Assembly (NCBI RefSeq): GCF_014633365.1
Contig: NC_068350.1
Coordinates: 13,803,787-13,867,786 of the forward strand
Direction: 5' to 3'
DNA: 64,000 nucleotides
DNA from: Diospyros lotus
Taxonomy: Eukaryota; Streptophyta; Magnoliopsida; Ericales; Ebenaceae
The notes beneath the pieces were generated by a model that made no database searches, was not told the origin of the DNA, and saw only the letters and a list, made by a program, of their open reading frames with translations. Shown here one piece after another: positions 61,361 through 64,000 of this stretch; position 1 is the first letter of the stretch, and each line of letters begins with the position of its first letter. Both the position numbers and the translations under genes were made by a program.

Positions 61361-62160
61361 GTTGTTTGCCTTTGATAAGACCTTGTAGAAAGGAAGGCCC
61401 TTTTCTGCCAAACGAGAAAGGAATTTGCCTAGGGCTGTCATTCTGCCCATAAGGCTTTGTACCTCTTTCACACTCCTCGGGGCTGGCATATCCATGATAG
61501 CTTTAACCTTTACAGGGTTCACCTCAATCCCTTGGTGGTGCACTATGTAGCCCAAGAACTTTTTTGCAGAAACGCCAAAAGCACATTTGACAGGATTAAG
61601 TTTCATATGAAACTTACGAAGGGTTTTGAAGCACTCCTCCAAATCCTCCGGATGACACTCAGCCACCAAGCTTTTTACTAGTATGTCGTCAACGTATGCC
61701 TCCATATTTCTCCCGAGCTGGTGCTGAAAAAGCTTATTTACTAAGTGTTAGGAAGTGGCTCCTGCGTTCTTCAAACCAAAAGGCATTACGGTGTAGCAGT
61801 AGGTTGCCTTGTTGGTAATAAATGTTGTCTTCTCCTGGTCCTCTAGGTGCAATGGAATCTGGTGATATCCTTGAAAAGCATCCAAGAAACTCATGAGCGA
61901 ACAGCTAACAGTTCCATCAATTAGGGCGTCAATCCTCGGGAGTGGGTAACTATCCTTCGGGCAGGCCTTATTAAGATCGGTGAAATCGATACAAAGTCTC
62001 CACTTGCTCTCCCCTTTGGGAACCAACACGACATTCGCTAACCAATCTGGATAATCCACCTCCCGAATGTACCGCGCCTCTGTCAACTTTGCAACCTCCT
62101 CCTCGATTGCCCGAGCTCTATCTGGGGCGAAGCTTCGCTTCTTCTGCTTGATAGGTTGAA
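61319..62160 (-). pseudogene. Tat-A reverse transcriptase
   Basis: The fingers-palm part (61748-62086) has WLANVVLVPKGESKWRLC, then DLNKACPKDSYPLP and MPFGLKNAGAT. The catalytic YVDDILVKS lies at about 61690, followed by KCAFGVSAKKFLGYIVHHQG. A TAA near 61746 breaks the frame between them, and a frame change near 62160 separates RT from the upstream region. It would have copied element RNA into DNA. Confidence 0.9.
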
Positions 62161-63310
62161 AGCCCGATCGGATCCCCAGTCTGTGTCATTACCTCTGGAT
62201 CTACTCCTGGCATGTCCCAAGCAGTCCATGCGAAGATGTCCGCGTACTGTCTAAGGAGTGTTATTATCTGACTCCTCAGCGGGTCTTTTAACTCCATACT
62301 CACTCTTACGCATCGATTTGGGCAATCTTCTTCCAAAGGTACTTCTTCCAATTTGTCCACCGGCTCTGTTGTTTTGGGATCTTCGGGTCCTTCTAATAGG
62401 AAACTGACCTCTTTCGGGGGGCCCGTTTGGGGGCCCGGGACATCCCTTTGCGACCCTGCTTCTCTATCCTTTGCAATGCCTATAGAGGCCATATAACATT
62501 TGCGAGCTAAGCGTAAATCTCCCCGTACTTCGCCCGTCCCCCTATCTGTGGGAAACTTCACCATCATATGATATGTGCTTGGAATGGCCCGAAGGGCATT
62601 GAGACCAGATCTTCCTAGAATCATGTTGTAGGCCGAAGGCACGTCTGCCACAGGATGTCTAGCATAACTCTAGAAGTACGAGAGCCTCTCCCTATCGTCA
62701 ATGGGAGATGAATGATCCCTTCTGAATACACAGCTTCACCACCAAATCCCATCAAAGGGACCCTCGCTGTCCTCAACTGCGTCATTTCGTACCCCATGCC
62801 TAAGAAGGCCTGCCGATACAAGATTTCTGAAGAGCTCCCTGGATCCACAAGGATCCGCCAAAGCTCCCATTTCCCGAGCTCGGCTGTTATCACCAGCGGA
62901 TCATTTCGATTCGGGTATCCCGAGAGGTCGCTATCTGAAAAAGAGATTAGATCCACACTCCTCGATCTTTTCAGCCAGACGGCACCACCTCCTTCATCCT
63001 TCATGACCGGGACCTCCCCTGCTGCGAGTGTATGGAATACCGGAGGCTGAGGATGATCGTCTTCCCCTCGATGCGATCTCTCCGGCTGAGCCCGATTTCG
63101 ATCCTCCGTGCGGTCCCTCTTGGGAGGGCTCCTCGATCGCGACCGTTGGTCCTTCCTTCTACGAGAATTGCCTACTTTGGCCACATAGCTCTTTAGGAAA
63201 CCCCAATTGATGAGCTCCAGGATCTCCTCCTTTAATTGGTGACATTCCTCCGTATCATAACCATGATCCCAAAGTAGGCAATTGAAAGCTAAGGGTAATT
63301 GCTTCATCTC
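62118..63310 (-). pseudogene. Tat-A gag end, protease and linker
   Basis: From the right: a knuckle-like gag end (WDHGYDTEECHQLKEEI), a basic Arg/Ser-rich linker, then a protease-like domain with LVDPGSSSEILY, where the usual DGGSS glycine is P, and YNMILGRSGLNALRAIPS, followed by an acidic linker to RT. Two frames (62621-63307 and 62118-62651) overlap with a shift. The N-terminal gag body is missing at the right edge. Confidence 0.85.
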
Positions 63311-63793
63311 TAAAAAGCATTTGTAAGGTTAGGTGCTTGAACCTGTGAAAAAACACAAAGAATGTTAGATGCTTGAGCTTATAAAAAGCACAAGGAAGGT
63401 TAGTGCTTGAGGTTGTGTAAAAAGCACATGGTCACTAGAAAAGTGATTGCATAGAGGATAGTGTTTGCCTATTCAAAAAAGCACTCCGATAGTGGATTTG
63501 CAAAATCCTTGTTCATATTATAAATACTGGTGCCATCTCTATTTTTTTTTCTTCATTCTTATTAATCTTTGTTATATAATTTAATCTTGAAAAAATTTGT
63601 GAAGCTTAATTCACCCCTTTCTTAAGCTTGAATTCTTGATTGCTTGTTCTTAATATTATTGCTTTTGTATTTTACTCACCACACACATAATGTACATTGA
63701 TATTTGAGAGAAAAATAAATATTTTGAAAGAATCAATTCACCTCCCACTCCCCCCCCCCCCCCCTTTAGGTTGCCTTATTACTTGGGTTAACA
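63311..63793 (+). repeat. LTR-like end sequence with short tandem repeat
   Basis: Three units of about 36 bases (GTTAGGTGCTTGAACCTGTG type) occupy 63328-63435. The segment ends with AATTCACC, a 15-base C run (63750-63764), TTTAGGTTGCC and GGTTAACA at 63793. That pattern is common at the 3' end of some plant LTRs and is the mirror of unit C. The left border with Tat-A is sharp but no duplication can be tested. Confidence 0.4.
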
Positions 63794-64000
63794 ATGGGGT
63801 TGATGAGATTTTTCAAGAAGACAGGTTTGAAGATTTTCTTGAAGGTTGCATTCTACGATAAAAGAACATTAATGTTGAGAATGAGAACTTAAGAGAAAGT
63901 GTAAATTTCTTGGAGGCAAACACACCATATTTGAGAACCAAGGGATTGAGATTTGCAACTCTGGATAGACCTTCTATCTCTCGACCAAATCCCTTAATTG
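63794..64000 (+). other. possible internal region of a new element
   Basis: One plus-strand frame near 63870 reads NVENENLRESVNFLEAN, a coiled-coil-like piece of the sort seen in some copia gag regions. It is too short to assign. Confidence 0.25.

Larger units (their letters stand above)
48280..63310 (-). mobile_element. Tat-A, Ty3/gypsy Tat-like element, interrupted and incomplete
   Basis: On the minus strand, from right to left: gag end and protease, RT, RNase H, integrase (split by the 52694-60311 element), a minisatellite, an opposite-strand gene, a polypurine tract and the 3' LTR. The 5' LTR and most of gag are missing at the right edge, where other sequence begins near 63310. The order and the extra antisense gene fit the Tat group of plant gypsy elements. 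Many in-frame stops show it is inactive. Confidence 0.85.

Noticed and set aside
63750..63764. 15-base C homopolymer as a functional site
   Set aside because: It fits a C-rich LTR end, and its length may be a sequencing artefact.

Overview
The window is nuclear DNA of a flowering plant. Only one piece of an ordinary host gene is visible, a truncated DUF247 gene at 47.7-48.3 kb. Almost everything else is transposable-element sequence of plant types: Ty1/copia and Ty3/gypsy LTR retrotransposons, CACTA (En/Spm) DNA transposons and a Helitron. Intergenic DNA is AT-rich and elements are nested in one another. The species cannot be named from the sequence.

Layout. 0-7 kb: AT-rich DNA with a 3.05-kb solo LTR (3005-6056, target duplication TCTAG). 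7-13 kb: a decayed minus-strand copia element (copia-A). 13.9-16.4 kb: a solo LTR (duplication TGACC). 17.5-40.4 kb: a five-level nest. A minus-strand copia (copia-B) is split by an LTR-like unit (18498-37966). That unit is split by a 17.8-kb CACTA element (19527-37280, duplication ATT). The CACTA holds three insertions: a second CACTA (22650-25919, duplication TAG) that itself contains a Helitron (23387-25102), a non-autonomous gag-only LTR element (26545-31687, duplication ATAAT), and a solo LTR (32887-34737, duplication ATGCA). 40.4-43.8 kb: a decayed minus-strand gypsy element abutting copia-B. 43.8-47.6 kb: AT-rich DNA with an imperfect tandem duplication. 47.6-48.3 kb: the DUF247 gene, cut by the left LTR of a minus-strand Tat-like gypsy element. 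That element runs to about 63.3 kb, carries an antisense multi-exon gene and a 47-bp minisatellite, and is interrupted by a young 7.6-kb LTR element (52694-60311, duplication TCGTT) with near-identical 2.6-kb LTRs and no recognisable gag-pol. 63.3-64 kb: the end of another LTR-like sequence.

How the parts relate. No element looks autonomous now. The outer CACTA has the normal two-gene plan (TNP2-type transposase and a Transposase_24/TNPA-like DNA-binding protein), but both genes carry stops, frameshifts and insertions. The two non-autonomous LTR elements would have depended on enzymes supplied in trans. Target-site duplications, read by eye, fix most element borders and the order of insertion. 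I see no CRISPR array, operon or rRNA/tRNA gene. The most interesting items are the nest, the antisense gene in the Tat element, the gag-only element with unequal LTRs, and the Helitron with repeated 5' ends.
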